This document shows positions 7,767 through 14,272 of a stretch of 25,894 bases of DNA, piece by piece. The position numbers and the translations under genes were made by a program. The stretch spans positions 10,659-36,552 of the forward strand of contig JOTC01000003.1 in NCBI GenBank assembly GCA_000746705.1. Reading direction: 5' to 3'. Source of the DNA: Marine Group I thaumarchaeote SCGC AAA799-O18. Its GTDB lineage: Archaea; Thermoproteota; Nitrososphaeria; Nitrososphaerales; Nitrosopumilaceae. Every line of letters starts with the position of its first letter. The first letter of the stretch is position 1. Below the pieces are notes generated by a model. That model worked only from the letters and a program-made list of their open reading frames with translations. It was not told the origin of the DNA and ran no database searches.

Positions 7767-8117
7767 TCAGCGAATGGACTGCTTAAAATCATGTAATGTA
7801 GAAAACGTGTCTTTTGTATGATTGCCAATATCTGATATTTTTGAACCGTTGTAAACCTTGTCAAGATATCTACCAGCTAATATCATTGGTCCTCCAACTG
7901 CACATGTGATTCCAGTTGGTTCTGGAATCCATAACATAATGAATCCGATTTTCTGAATTTTTTTACCTGGCGCAGGAGCCTTGTGCAATGCTGTCAAAGA
8001 ACGCCTCAAATGTTTATCATCTAGATTAGCTAAATCTGAATATAACCCTGAACGTCTCTTAGCAGATTCAGTCATGATTTTTAATTTATCAAGATGTTTT
8101 TTCAGTGGATCAGTCAT
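7767..8117 (-). CDS. Unknown conserved-looking 116-residue protein with one hydrophobic segment
   Basis: No function recognised. The first half is basic and helical (PLKKHLDKLKIMTESAKRRS), followed by a hydrophobic segment containing GFIMLWIPEPTGITCAVGGP and PMILAGRYLDKVY (about 57-90) that could span or lie along the membrane. The density of Pro, Gly and Trp there suggests a constrained motif rather than a random helix. It is 41 nt upstream of the DUF192 gene on the same strand and 147 bp from the divergent metal regulator, so it could share that control region. Confidence 0.72.
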   Translation of the reverse strand: MTDPLKKHLDKLKIMTESAKRRSGLYSDLANLDDKHLRRSLTALHKAPAPGKKIQKIGFIMLWIPEPTGITCAVGGPMILAGRYLDKVYNGSKISDIGNHTKDTFSTLHDFKQSIR

Positions 8118-8246
8118 TTTATGATTATTATAAGAAGATTAGATAAGGGATAATGTAAACTTCAGTAAATAAAAAGTCAAAAATCATTACTCAGTTACAA
8201 AAACTATATTTAATGATTCAATAATCGGCATAAAATTATACTAGAT

Positions 8247-8265
8247 ATTCGGATAATATACGAAT
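8247..8265. promoter_or_regulatory. Candidate operator at the regulator's start codon
   Basis: ATTCG (8247-8251) and its reverse complement CGAAT (8261-8265) are separated by 9 AT-rich bases. The right arm overlaps the first base of the TTG start of the MntR-type gene. TATA-like runs lie at about 8204-8213 and 8230-8240. The 19-bp span is close to the size of DtxR/MntR operators, so autoregulation is possible. The arms are short, so this is tentative. Confidence 0.3.
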
Positions 8266-8726
8266 TGAAAAAATATAGTAAAAGATTAGAATCCATCAAG
8301 GCTGCGCGTAAAACCATAAAAAAAGAATCTAGCACCACAAGAGAGGATTACTTGGAAATTATTTCTGAACTAGTAGACCTTAAAGGGTATGCAACAACAT
8401 TAGATATTTCTAGATACATGAATGTCAGCCCACCTAGCGTTACAAAAATGCTACAAAAATTAGATGAAAAAGGATACCTTGAGTACGAAAAATACCATGG
8501 AATAAACTTAACAGAAAAAGGTAAACAAACAGCTAACAACATCCGCCAAAAACATGCAATACTGATAGATTTTTTTGAAATTTTGGGTATTAGTAAAGAA
8601 ATTGCAAATCAGGATATTGAAGGAATAGAACACCATTTAAATCCAAAAACAATTAGGCAATTAAGAAAATTTATCACATTTCTGAAATCAAATCCAAAAA
8701 TTATTAATGAATTTAGTAAATTTTAA
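8265..8726 (+). CDS. mntR: MntR/DtxR-family metal-dependent transcriptional regulator
   Basis: A 153-residue regulator with a winged helix-turn-helix (about 27-88; SRYMNVSPPSVTKMLQKLDEKGYL is the recognition region) and a metal-binding dimerisation domain (90-145). There is no SH3-like third domain, as in MntR. All six manganese ligands of Bacillus MntR (D8, E11, H77, E99, E102, H103) are present at a constant offset of 20: D28, E31, H97, E119, E122 and H123, within EDYLE, KHAIL and DIEGIEHHL. Asp rather than Met at the first position points to Mn-type rather than DtxR iron-type sensing. The start is a TTG; the only in-frame ATG early on lies inside the helix-turn-helix. The 20-residue N-terminal extension is basic. 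A candidate operator overlaps the start. Confidence 0.92.
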   Translation: MKKYSKRLESIKAARKTIKKESSTTREDYLEIISELVDLKGYATTLDISRYMNVSPPSVTKMLQKLDEKGYLEYEKYHGINLTEKGKQTANNIRQKHAILIDFFEILGISKEIANQDIEGIEHHLNPKTIRQLRKFITFLKSNPKIINEFSKF

Positions 8727-8797
8727 TACTAATTGTTAATTTCATGTAATATTATTCTATGATAGAGTTTTAATTAGACAGATTATTAGGTGTTTTA

Positions 8798-9478
8798 TTG
8801 ACATTTACAACTGATATTGATAATCTGATAAGAATGAGAGTTGGAGATGTAAACAGACTAAGAAACATCAAGGACACTATAAGACATGATAACTTTATCA
8901 CTACTGTAGATAAAGAATATGTTGAATCGTTAATTTCTAAACACATAAAAAAACAAACGCTTGATGAATTAGAAATTAATGTTAAGCCAAAAACTTATAC
9001 AAAATCAGAAGTTAATGTAGAACCAACTTCTACAGAGACTGTTTCATCAAGCAGTTCTCTGTTTAGTGGTTCAAATAATAAGAAACTAGGTATTTTGGCA
9101 GGAGTAGCTGCTGTAATAGCATTAGTTGTAGTTGTAGGATTTTCTGGTGTTCTAGTAGGTCAAACGGGAGACTATGATATCAAATCAACTTTGTCTCAAA
9201 AGTTGACTTTGGATATTGATGAATCTTCATACAAAAATGCTGATATAATTTCCGTATCAGGCAATGCAAAAGTATCTGATGGTAAATCACTTACATTGTT
9301 GATCGAAAATACTACTGGTGAATTAATATGGAAAGAATACATTTCTACCAAAGGTAATGGAAATTTCTCAACGCTTGTTCTAGCTGGTGGGTATGGCTGG
9401 GACAGTGCTGGCACCTACACATTAAAGGCTCAATATAATGACCTAGAAAATAAAATTGAGTTTGGCTTTACTGTATAA
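8798..9478 (+). CDS. Single-span membrane protein with extracytoplasmic Ig-like domain
   Basis: This 226-residue protein starts at TTG. Residues 1-55 form a helical, charged N-terminal domain (IDNLIRMRVGDVNRLRNIK) that should be cytoplasmic. It is followed by a Ser/Thr-rich linker (65-93), one transmembrane helix (about 96-120) and a beta-rich C-terminal domain (130-226). The C-terminal domain has the pattern YKNADIISVSGNAK, GWDSAGTYTLKAQY seen in Ig-like or filament-type domains of thaumarchaeal surface proteins. No enzyme motif is present. The small N-terminal domain may bind a cytoplasmic partner. It lies 71 nt after the metal regulator; co-regulation is possible but not shown. Confidence 0.72.
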   Translation: MTFTTDIDNLIRMRVGDVNRLRNIKDTIRHDNFITTVDKEYVESLISKHIKKQTLDELEINVKPKTYTKSEVNVEPTSTETVSSSSSLFSGSNNKKLGILAGVAAVIALVVVVGFSGVLVGQTGDYDIKSTLSQKLTLDIDESSYKNADIISVSGNAKVSDGKSLTLLIENTTGELIWKEYISTKGNGNFSTLVLAGGYGWDSAGTYTLKAQYNDLENKIEFGFTV

Positions 9479-9513
9479 TAAATTGGGCTAGATTAGATCC
9501 TCATCATTTCATG

Positions 9514-9603
9514 TTAATCTGTATTTCCTACAGATCGTATGTATTTGATCTTACTGCCATTTCTAAATACAAGTTTTTGCACTTTGTGCAATTTAATTTT
9601 CAT
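9514..9603 (-). CDS. Possible 29-residue basic peptide
   Basis: An ATG-initiated frame on the minus strand encodes 29 residues and contains KLHKVQKLVFRNG and KIKYIRSVGNTD. It is strongly basic and looks protein-like in composition. There is no evident ribosome-binding site or convincing TATA box, and its ATG overlaps an ATG of the opposite strand. A frame of this length is easily produced by chance. Conservation in relatives would be needed to believe it. Confidence 0.22.
   Translation of the reverse strand: MKIKLHKVQKLVFRNGSKIKYIRSVGNTD
9577..9591 (+). terminator. Short perfect hairpin followed by T-rich sequence
   Basis: TTGCAC and GTGCAA form a six-base-pair stem with a three-base loop, followed by TTTAATTTT. 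It lies about 100 nt after the stop of the Ig-like protein gene and could mark its transcript end. Archaeal termination usually relies on T-runs alone, so the hairpin may be incidental or may belong to the minus-strand peptide frame that it overlaps. Confidence 0.25.
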
Positions 9604-9702
9604 GACTAATCAAGCAGCTCAAAGATTTCAACACCAATGATAAATTATGTAAACGATTATGAAAAAAAACTCGCTGACTAACATGTATTATGGAGGAAGG
9701 GA

Positions 9703-9828
9703 ATGAACAGTGAGTTTTACTCAAACTGCTCTGTGTACTTTGATGTATTAAGAAAATCAGGTAGGACAGATGATAGTTTCGAGGATGAGTACTTCTTCAC
9801 ATTACCTGCTCTTTCAGATAACAGATAA
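9703..9828 (+). CDS. Possible 41-residue acidic peptide with strong Shine-Dalgarno and upstream mini-ORF
   Basis: The frame starts with MNSEFYSNCSVYFDVLRK and ends in LPALSDNR; it is acidic (SFEDEYFF) and has one Cys. GGAGG at 9692-9696 sits 6 nt before the ATG, a good match to the 16S anti-Shine-Dalgarno and unusual here, where most genes look leaderless. A seven-codon frame (9683-9706, MYYGGRE) contains that GGAGG and its TGA overlaps the ATG as ATGA, a layout typical of translational coupling. I do not recognise the product. The start signals, more than the length, argue that it is translated. Confidence 0.4.
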   Translation: MNSEFYSNCSVYFDVLRKSGRTDDSFEDEYFFTLPALSDNR

Positions 9829-9873
9829 TACTTGTTTCACAAGATTTAGGAATATGAAATTTTATCACTAATT

Positions 9874-10452
9874 ATGAAAAAATATTCATCTTTAGAGGCT
9901 ATCCAACAAAATGTCATAATTTGTAAAAAATGTAATTTATGTAATGACAGAAAAAATGCGGTTCCAGGAAAAGGAAATAAATTTGCAGATATCGTTTTCG
10001 TTGGTGAAGCTCCTGGAAAAAACGAGGATCTTCTTGGTAAACCATTTGTTGGTACTGCAGGAAAAAAACTTGATAATGCACTAAAAAATTCTGGGTTAGT
10101 AAGAACTGAGATATATATTACAAATCTTGTTAAATGTAGGCCGCCAAAAAATAGGGCGCCAAATAATGAAGAAAAAATAATGTGTAGTGATTATCTGGAA
10201 AATGAACTTTCGATTATCAAACCAAAAATAATTTGTTTAATGGGAAATACTGCTTATAATTCAATTTTACAAGGAAAGGAGATTTCAAAAAATCATGGGA
10301 GAATAGTGTATAAAAAAAATCGTGTATATTTTATTACATTTCATCCTGCTGCATTAATTTATAATAAAAAACTTGAAAAAATTTTTAATGACGACATTAA
10401 AAAACTAGTAATCACATTGCGAAAACTAAATAAAAAAATAGAGACTAAATGA
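9874..10452 (+). CDS. udg: Family 4 uracil-DNA glycosylase (iron-sulfur)
   Basis: It removes uracil arising from cytosine deamination, starting base excision repair. The protein has 192 residues. Four cluster cysteines, C17, C20, C88 and C104, have the same spacings as C14/C17/C85/C101 of the Thermus enzyme as I recall it, so a 4Fe-4S cluster is expected; an extra Cys23 is not part of it. Motif A is GEAPGKNEDLLGKPFVG (44-60), with KCRPPKNRAP following. Motif B is HPAAL (157-161). The last 4 nt overlap the start of the methyladenine glycosylase gene (ATGA), so both glycosylases come from one message and are probably coupled in translation. Confidence 0.95.
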   Translation: MKKYSSLEAIQQNVIICKKCNLCNDRKNAVPGKGNKFADIVFVGEAPGKNEDLLGKPFVGTAGKKLDNALKNSGLVRTEIYITNLVKCRPPKNRAPNNEEKIMCSDYLENELSIIKPKIICLMGNTAYNSILQGKEISKNHGRIVYKKNRVYFITFHPAALIYNKKLEKIFNDDIKKLVITLRKLNKKIETK

Positions 10453-11006
10453 GAATTTTATCCAGAAAGTTTTACAACAGGGATACTGTACAAGTAGCAA
10501 AAGATCTCTTAGGAAAAACATTGGTTAGAAAAATTGGAAAACAAAAACTAACTGGAACTATCATAGAAACAGAAGCATATAAAGGAAAAAATGATCCTGC
10601 AAGTCATGCATCTAAGAAAAAAACTGAAAGAAACAAGGTAATGTTTGGTCAAGTTGGTTGGTCATATGTTTATTTTACCTATGGCATGCACTACTGCTTT
10701 AATGTTGTTGCAAAAAAAGATGAGGAACAATCTGGTGCTGTTCTCATACGCTCAATTAAACCACTGCTAGGAATTACAGATATGTTAAAAAATAGAAAAA
10801 TAGATGTTATCTCGAATTTAACAAATGGACCAGCAAAATTAACGCAAGCGATGAAAATTACTACAAAGCACTATAATGTAGATCTGACAAAAAATTTGGA
10901 TTTGTTCATTATGGATGGAATCAAACCAACAAAAATTATAGCTAGACCAAGAGTTGGAATAACAATTGGTGTTGACAAACTGTGGAATTTCAGTTTTAAA
11001 ATCTAA
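10449..11006 (+). CDS. mpg: DNA-3-methyladenine glycosylase (AAG/MPG family)
   Basis: It excises alkylated and deaminated purines (3-methyladenine, hypoxanthine). The 185-residue protein has the signature IIETEAYKGKNDPASHA. Glu42 corresponds to the catalytic Glu125 of human AAG, and Tyr44 and His53 to its stacking residues Y127 and H136. YVYFTYGMHYCFNVV (73-87) is the second conserved block, with Asn85 at the human N169 position, and NGPAKLTQAM is the third. This fold is mainly known from eukaryotes and bacteria and is less common in archaea, so the gene may have been acquired, but base composition matches its neighbours. It overlaps the uracil glycosylase gene by 4 nt upstream and the convergent DedA-type gene by 4 nt at the end. 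Confidence 0.94.
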   Translation: MRILSRKFYNRDTVQVAKDLLGKTLVRKIGKQKLTGTIIETEAYKGKNDPASHASKKKTERNKVMFGQVGWSYVYFTYGMHYCFNVVAKKDEEQSGAVLIRSIKPLLGITDMLKNRKIDVISNLTNGPAKLTQAMKITTKHYNVDLTKNLDLFIMDGIKPTKIIARPRVGITIGVDKLWNFSFKI

Positions 11007-11644
11007 TTTTGATTATTGTCATCGTCATCTTCAATAGTCCATGGCGCAATCCTACCTAGAATTCTTTCCCAATTCAATCTTAGAAGTAAAATAACAATGA
11101 TTGTCATAGCCGCACCTAATAAGATAATTCCTATGTAAACAGGTAATGGATCATCAATATCGGCTAGTATTGGTTCCAAAATTGATAAACCCATGTAATG
11201 TGAAATTAATACTAGTATGTAACATAAAACAAGTTTTCCTAATAATGTTGCAATAAAGAACTTTTTTGGGCTATATTTTGCTAATCCTAATGGAATGTAA
11301 ACAATATCATCAGGAATTGGTGTTGCCGCTGCAACAAAAGCTGCAGTAGCACCATACCGTTTAACTAATTTTTGAAATGGTTTCATTCGTTTTTTAGTTT
11401 TTTCAGAAATAATTCTTCTTCCACCATAACTTATGTAAAAAATTATTTGTTTTGCAGCAGTAGCCGAAAATGCTGCAATCAAAGCAAGAATATGAATATC
11501 AAATTGTGTTCCTACAGCCATTGTAACCAACAAAACAAAAGATGGAACTGGAACAAACGGAATTAGTGAACCAAAAAAACTAACAATTGTTAATCCTAAA
11601 TAACCAACTTCAGGAGTAAAAGGAAAGATTTCCCAAAGGTCCAC
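11003..11644 (-). CDS. DedA / VTT-domain membrane protein
   Basis: A 213-residue polytopic membrane protein of the SNARE-associated/VTT (DedA) superfamily, several members of which move or scramble lipids. Hydrophobic segments lie at about 15-45, 50-70, 98-120, 128-150 and 165-190. The conserved core is YGATAAFVAAATPIPDDIVY followed by IPLGLAKYSPKKFF, including the Pro-rich re-entrant motif. The tail is very acidic (EDDDDNN). The start is GTG; an out-of-frame ATG lies near it. The lipid substrate cannot be inferred. It is divergent from the four-cysteine miniprotein at 11765, with repeated sequence elements between them. Confidence 0.88.
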   Translation of the reverse strand: MDLWEIFPFTPEVGYLGLTIVSFFGSLIPFVPVPSFVLLVTMAVGTQFDIHILALIAAFSATAAKQIIFYISYGGRRIISEKTKKRMKPFQKLVKRYGATAAFVAAATPIPDDIVYIPLGLAKYSPKKFFIATLLGKLVLCYILVLISHYMGLSILEPILADIDDPLPVYIGIILLGAAMTIIVILLLRLNWERILGRIAPWTIEDDDDNNQN

Positions 11645-11702
11645 ATATCGATCACTAATTTACGCTATTTAACTATAAAAAATTAATTGTTAGGCGTGAG
11701 TG

Positions 11703-11750
11703 CGATCATTATTAAGATGAGAAAAATCGATCATATTTTTTAATGATCGA
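11703..11750. repeat. CGATCAT triplet: one direct and one inverted copy pair
   Basis: CGATCAT occurs at 11703-11709 and 11728-11734, and inverted (ATGATCG) at 11743-11749. The last two extend to perfect 8-base arms TCGATCAT/ATGATCGA around an 8-base AT-rich spacer. They lie 15-62 nt before the miniprotein ATG and 59-106 nt before the divergent DedA-type gene. Repeated arms between divergent genes suggest an operator for one or both. Confidence 0.45.
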
Positions 11751-11764
11751 AGCGTATTAGAATC

Positions 11765-11863
11765 ATGTATTCCATGTGTTCACAATGTGGTAGACTAGTA
11801 TCAAGACCTGAAACTAAGTTTTGTTCTGAAGAATGTGAAAGTAAAGAAGCTAATACAAATTAG
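11765..11863 (+). CDS. 32-residue four-cysteine (zinc-ribbon-like) miniprotein
   Basis: An ATG frame of 32 residues contains MCSQCGRLVSRPETKFCSEE. C5, C8, C20 and C24 form CxxC-x11-CxxxC, and the FCSEEC ending is typical of treble-clef/FCS-type small zinc fingers. The first CxxC is followed by Gly, as in rubredoxin-type knuckles. The rest is a charged tail. It would bind one zinc ion and could act as a nucleic-acid or protein adaptor; no specific function can be stated. The organised cysteines make coding far more likely than chance despite the length. The upstream inverted repeat may control it. Confidence 0.65.
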   Translation: MYSMCSQCGRLVSRPETKFCSEECESKEANTN

Positions 11864-11972
11864 AACAGATTAGATAATTATCAACAACGAAGACTACCAA
11901 ATCAATTGATAAAAAAGTTATTCGTTCAGAAGTAATACATATTATTGATTCTTGTTTGCCAATTGTGAAACA

Positions 11973-12908
11973 TTATTCATAAAGCCAACATAAAACATAA
12001 CCAGAATTCGTCTTAATTTTTGGTGGTCTCGTTTTACATTTTTCCATTGCATCAGGACACCTATCAAAAAACCTACAGCCGGATTTAGGAGAAACAAGAT
12101 CTGGTGGTTTACCTGGGATAAAGCTAAGTTTTTTTTCTTTATGTAACATAGGAATTGAATCTAATAGTCCTTGTGTGTATGGATGCTTAGGGTTATGATA
12201 GATTTCCGAAGCTGTTCCAAATTCAACCATTTTTCCACCATACATTATACCAATTTTTTCGGCTACTTCTGACAGTATAGCCAAATCATGTGAAATAAGC
12301 ATAATAGACATTCCTTTCTTTTTTAGTTTTTTTAACAAATTGATGACCTGTGCCTGAATTAATACATCTAGTGCCGTAGTAGGTTCATCGGCTATAACAA
12401 ATCTGGGTTTTAATAATAATGCCATTGCAATTACCACTCTTTGCTTCATTCCACCACTCAGCTCGTGGGGATATTTTTTTAAAATTGATTGATCTAGGTT
12501 CACCGAACGTATAACATCATGTATGAGTTTATCAGAATTCCCTTTGAATTTGTGCTGTTTTAGGACTTCTGTAAATTGATACTCTATTGTAAAAACAGGA
12601 TCCAGTGAATTCATAGCACCTTGAAAAACCATAGAAATTTCTTTCCAGCGTATATCTTCATCAAATTTAGAATCAGGCATATCCAATAATGATTTCCCAT
12701 TAAACATAATTTTCCCTGAAACAACATCACCACCTTGAGCCATTCTAATGATCGATAAACCTAGAGTGCTTTTTCCGCACGCACTCTCACCTGCTATTCC
12801 AATTGACTCACCGTCTTTCAATTGAAATTCAACGTTTTCTAATGCATGTATATCGCCATGAGAGGTTTTGTAATTAACAGATAGATCAGATATGTCAATA
12901 TTTGGCAT
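11973..12908 (-). CDS. dppD: Dipeptide/oligopeptide-type ABC transporter ATPase (DppD/OppD)
   Basis: The ATP-binding subunit of a peptide/nickel-type importer, 311 residues. It shows Walker A GESACGKST (40-48), the Q-loop Gln96, signature LSGGMKQRV (150-158), Walker B VIADEP (171-176) and switch His207. The C-terminal oligo_HPY region carries four cysteines (C278, C284, C291, C307), which in DppD proteins hold an iron-sulfur cluster. Such systems normally encode two permeases, a binding protein and a second ATPase nearby, but none is present in this window. It is either an orphan gene, works with components elsewhere, or has been recruited for another task. It is divergent from aspS across 68 bp. 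Confidence 0.92.
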   Translation of the reverse strand: MPNIDISDLSVNYKTSHGDIHALENVEFQLKDGESIGIAGESACGKSTLGLSIIRMAQGGDVVSGKIMFNGKSLLDMPDSKFDEDIRWKEISMVFQGAMNSLDPVFTIEYQFTEVLKQHKFKGNSDKLIHDVIRSVNLDQSILKKYPHELSGGMKQRVVIAMALLLKPRFVIADEPTTALDVLIQAQVINLLKKLKKKGMSIMLISHDLAILSEVAEKIGIMYGGKMVEFGTASEIYHNPKHPYTQGLLDSIPMLHKEKKLSFIPGKPPDLVSPKSGCRFFDRCPDAMEKCKTRPPKIKTNSGYVLCWLYE

Positions 12909-12976
12909 AATGTTAATACAACATACTACATTTTATTTTTTCAAGAAAGGATATATTCAATGGATCACCATTTAAG

Positions 12977-14272
12977 ATGATTTCAATGAAGTCAAATCGA
13001 ACACACTATATTGAAAATGTTAAGCCAGATATGAAAGATCAGGAAATTATTCTTGGAGGCTGGGTAGAGGATTTAAGAAAAATGGGTAAAATGACATTTC
13101 TTACCTTACGCGATGCTACAGGTATTACTCAAATTATCCTTACTGACGATGTAATGAAATCGATTGATGATATTACAAGACAAAGTGTTGTTAGAGTTAC
13201 TGGTAAAATACAAGATACAAAAGCTAGAGATTTTGAATGTGAGGTTAAAGCTAGTGAAATTAACGTGTTAGCGAGAGCTACTCATCCTCTACCTATTGAT
13301 CCTATTGGTAGGCTTGAAAGTCATATTGACAATAGACTAAATTCTAGGGCGTTAGATATGCGAAATCAAAAAACGGCATCGATCTTTAAAATTAGGCATC
13401 ACGTCTTGGCATCATTAAGGAAAACATTCTTAGAAAAAAAATTCATCGAAATTACTACACCAAAAATCATTGGTAGTGCAAGCGAGGGAGGCGCAAATCT
13501 ATTTTCATTAGATTATTTTGGGAAACAAGCATACTTGGCACAAAGTCCACAGCTCTATAAGGAACAAATGACAATTGGTTTAGAAAGAGTGTTTGAAATA
13601 GCGTCATTTTATAGAGCAGAAAAATCACATACTGGTAGACATTTAAGCGAATTCACTAGTGTGGATATAGAAGCTGCATTTATGGACTACATTGATGTGA
13701 TGAATGTTTTAGAAGATCTTGTTCTTAACACTTTCAAACATGTTTCTGAAAACTGCAAAACTGAACAAGAAATCATAGGAAATAAAATTACAATTCCTAA
13801 CAAGCCATTTGAGAAAATTACATACTCGGAAGCTTTAGAAGAACTAAATCAAAAAGATACCAAACTAGAGTTTGGTGACGACCTTTTAGATTCTCATTTA
13901 AGAATAATAGGAGAGAATCACCCTGGGTTTTATTTTCTAACAGACTGGCCAATCAAGCTTAAACCATTTTACATTATGGAAAATCAAGATAATCCTGAGA
14001 TTTCTGAGTCGTTTGATTTACAATTTGGTTATCTGGAACTATCATCTGGTGGAACCAGGCTACATAATCCAGAAAAGATCAAAATGAGATTGAGTGAACA
14101 AAATCTTGATCCTGCGAAATTCTCAGAGCATCTACATGCATTTGATTGGGGCATGCCACCACATGCAGGCTGGGGATTAGGTTTGGAAAGACTACTCACA
14201 GTAATTATAGGAATTGATAATGTGAGAGAAGTTATTTTGTATCCAAGAGACCCAGAAAGATTAAAACCTTGA
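12977..14272 (+). CDS. aspS: Aspartyl-tRNA synthetase, archaeal type
   Basis: A class IIb synthetase of 431 residues that charges tRNA-Asp, in many archaea also tRNA-Asn ahead of amidation. The N-terminal OB-fold (about 12-115, IILGGWVEDLRKMG) binds the anticodon. The catalytic domain has the Asp-specific GSASEGGANLFSLDYFGK and AYLAQSPQLYKEQM, motif 2 FYRAEKSHTGRHLSEFTSVD, and motif 3 GWGLGLERLLTVIIG ending in YPRDPERL. Whether the enzyme is discriminating cannot be settled by eye. The ATG at 12977 was used; another ATG lies 9 nt downstream and could be the true start. The last 12 nt overlap the 3' end of convergent leuB. Confidence 0.97.
   Translation: MISMKSNRTHYIENVKPDMKDQEIILGGWVEDLRKMGKMTFLTLRDATGITQIILTDDVMKSIDDITRQSVVRVTGKIQDTKARDFECEVKASEINVLARATHPLPIDPIGRLESHIDNRLNSRALDMRNQKTASIFKIRHHVLASLRKTFLEKKFIEITTPKIIGSASEGGANLFSLDYFGKQAYLAQSPQLYKEQMTIGLERVFEIASFYRAEKSHTGRHLSEFTSVDIEAAFMDYIDVMNVLEDLVLNTFKHVSENCKTEQEIIGNKITIPNKPFEKITYSEALEELNQKDTKLEFGDDLLDSHLRIIGENHPGFYFLTDWPIKLKPFYIMENQDNPEISESFDLQFGYLELSSGGTRLHNPEKIKMRLSEQNLDPAKFSEHLHAFDWGMPPHAGWGLGLERLLTVIIGIDNVREVILYPRDPERLKP

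Larger units (their letters stand above)
9479..9873. other. Gene-poor stretch with only small candidate ORFs
   Basis: These 395 bases between the Ig-like membrane protein and the UDG gene contain no large reading frame. They hold a short hairpin (9577-9591), a 29-codon minus-strand frame (9514-9603), a 7-codon frame at 9683 and a 41-codon plus-strand frame at 9703 with a clear Shine-Dalgarno. A TATA-like run (about 9641-9655) precedes the last two. No tRNA or other known RNA fold was recognised. Confidence 0.5.
11645..11972. other. Gap with repeats and one miniprotein gene
   Basis: Between the DedA-type gene and the Dpp-type ATPase lie 328 bases. They hold three copies of the 7-mer CGATCAT (one inverted) and the 32-residue four-cysteine frame listed separately. 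After its stop, 11864-11972 shows no gene that I can support; one frame stays open for about 34 codons but has no start codon. Confidence 0.5.

Noticed and set aside
7640..7864. 74-codon minus-strand frame overlapping the DUF192 gene and its upstream neighbour
   Set aside because: Out of frame with two better supported genes and of odd composition (Tyr/Phe/Cys runs).
9602..9640. 12-codon plus-strand frame MTNQAAQRFQHQ
   Set aside because: Too short, with no ribosome-binding site; overlaps the ATG of the opposite-strand frame.
11878..11982. Open frame of about 34 codons (TTKSIDKKVIRSEVIHIIDSC...) after the miniprotein
   Set aside because: Composition looks protein-like, but there is no ATG, GTG or TTG that would start it and it overlaps the 3' end of the Dpp-type gene; at most a remnant.
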